Shown here: piece after piece, positions 63,723 to 64,000 of the stretch
Layout of the letters: each line of letters begins with the position of its first letter
Numbering within the stretch: position 1 is the stretch's first letter
Assembly (NCBI GenBank): GCA_907165275.2
Contig: OU015669.1
Coordinates: 1,510,501-1,574,500, forward strand
Direction: 5' to 3'
DNA length: 64,000 nucleotides
Source of the DNA: Zygaena filipendulae
Taxonomy: Eukaryota > Arthropoda > Insecta > Lepidoptera > Zygaenidae
Made by a program: the position numbers and the translations under genes
The notes under the pieces: model-generated
The model's input: only the letters and a program-made list of their open reading frames with translations
The model's database searches: none
What the model was told of the DNA's origin: nothing

Positions 63723-64000
63723 TTCAGGTAGTTTTTTTTAGGATATATCTTGGCTCCGAACTTGCTGCAGTGACCTGAAAGTGTATTTCGAAGGTTACTA
63801 CTGGAACTTTTAGACGATTACAGATATGTGTGTCGGGATTGAGCTCTTTTTGTTAGTTACCAACAGTGAGACTTTCCCTGGACATGGTGCAGTGACTTGA
63901 AGGTCCAAGCTACCTAGATGTTCCATAAATAGTGACCTTAGAATTATATGAACAATGAGCTTGAGCTGTCGGTGAAGGAAAACATCGTGAGGAAACCATA
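63723..64000. other. Window end, nothing recognised
   Basis: Contains 'tcggtgaaggaaaacatcgt' followed by 'gaggaaacc', wording common in retrotransposon reverse-transcriptase regions of moths. It is too short to call. Confidence 0.3.

Noticed and set aside
1..64000. Prokaryotic-style operon, riboswitch, phage or bacterial defence system
   Set aside because: Introns, retroposons and SINEs show eukaryotic nuclear DNA; no long intron-free gene series exists on either strand.

Overview
The window looks like nuclear DNA of a lepidopteran insect. It is AT-rich, its genes are split by introns with GT/AG borders, and it is saturated with short interspersed repeats of a type common in moths and butterflies (units opening near 'ACTAATATTATAAATGCGAA' and closing near 'GGGGCACAGCTAGT'). 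The species cannot be read from the sequence. No rRNA gene, functional tRNA gene, CRISPR array or prokaryotic operon is present.

About 13.7-37.8 kb (+ strand) carries most of one gene: a cell-surface receptor of the Sidestep (Side) family of immunoglobulin-superfamily proteins. I reconstruct 14 exons whose splice phases agree at 12 of the 13 joins; the last join is uncertain. They encode the second half of Ig1, Ig2 to Ig5, one fibronectin type III domain, a transmembrane helix and a cytoplasmic tail. The signal peptide and first half of Ig1 are not visible and probably lie upstream of the window. The possible C-terminal exon is preceded by about 660 bp of pyrimidine-rich microsatellite.

About 50.4-63.3 kb (- strand) carries three tandem paralogues for small secreted proteins (112, 103 and 107 aa). 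Each has a signal-peptide exon and a cysteine-rich exon, and the intron splits the same Cys codon (T|GC). The ten-cysteine pattern is shared, and the C-terminal half resembles trypsin-inhibitor-like (TIL) domains. They may be secreted protease inhibitors, but this is inferred.

The rest is mostly mobile DNA. It includes about 15 copies of a 320-bp MITE carrying two TGACGTCA sites, seven copies of a near-perfect 240-bp palindrome flanked by TTA/TAA, and three copies of a 235-bp MITE with exact 4-bp target duplications. There is also a 2-kb foldback-like element with inverted arrays of a ~137-bp unit, a 'GGGCCCTTATTC' MITE family with one inverted dimer, tRNA-derived SINEs, LINE-type 3' tails and dozens of Lep1-like repeats. 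Many are nested in each other, which gives a relative insertion history. Segments 1-13.7 kb and 38-50 kb contain no gene I can support.
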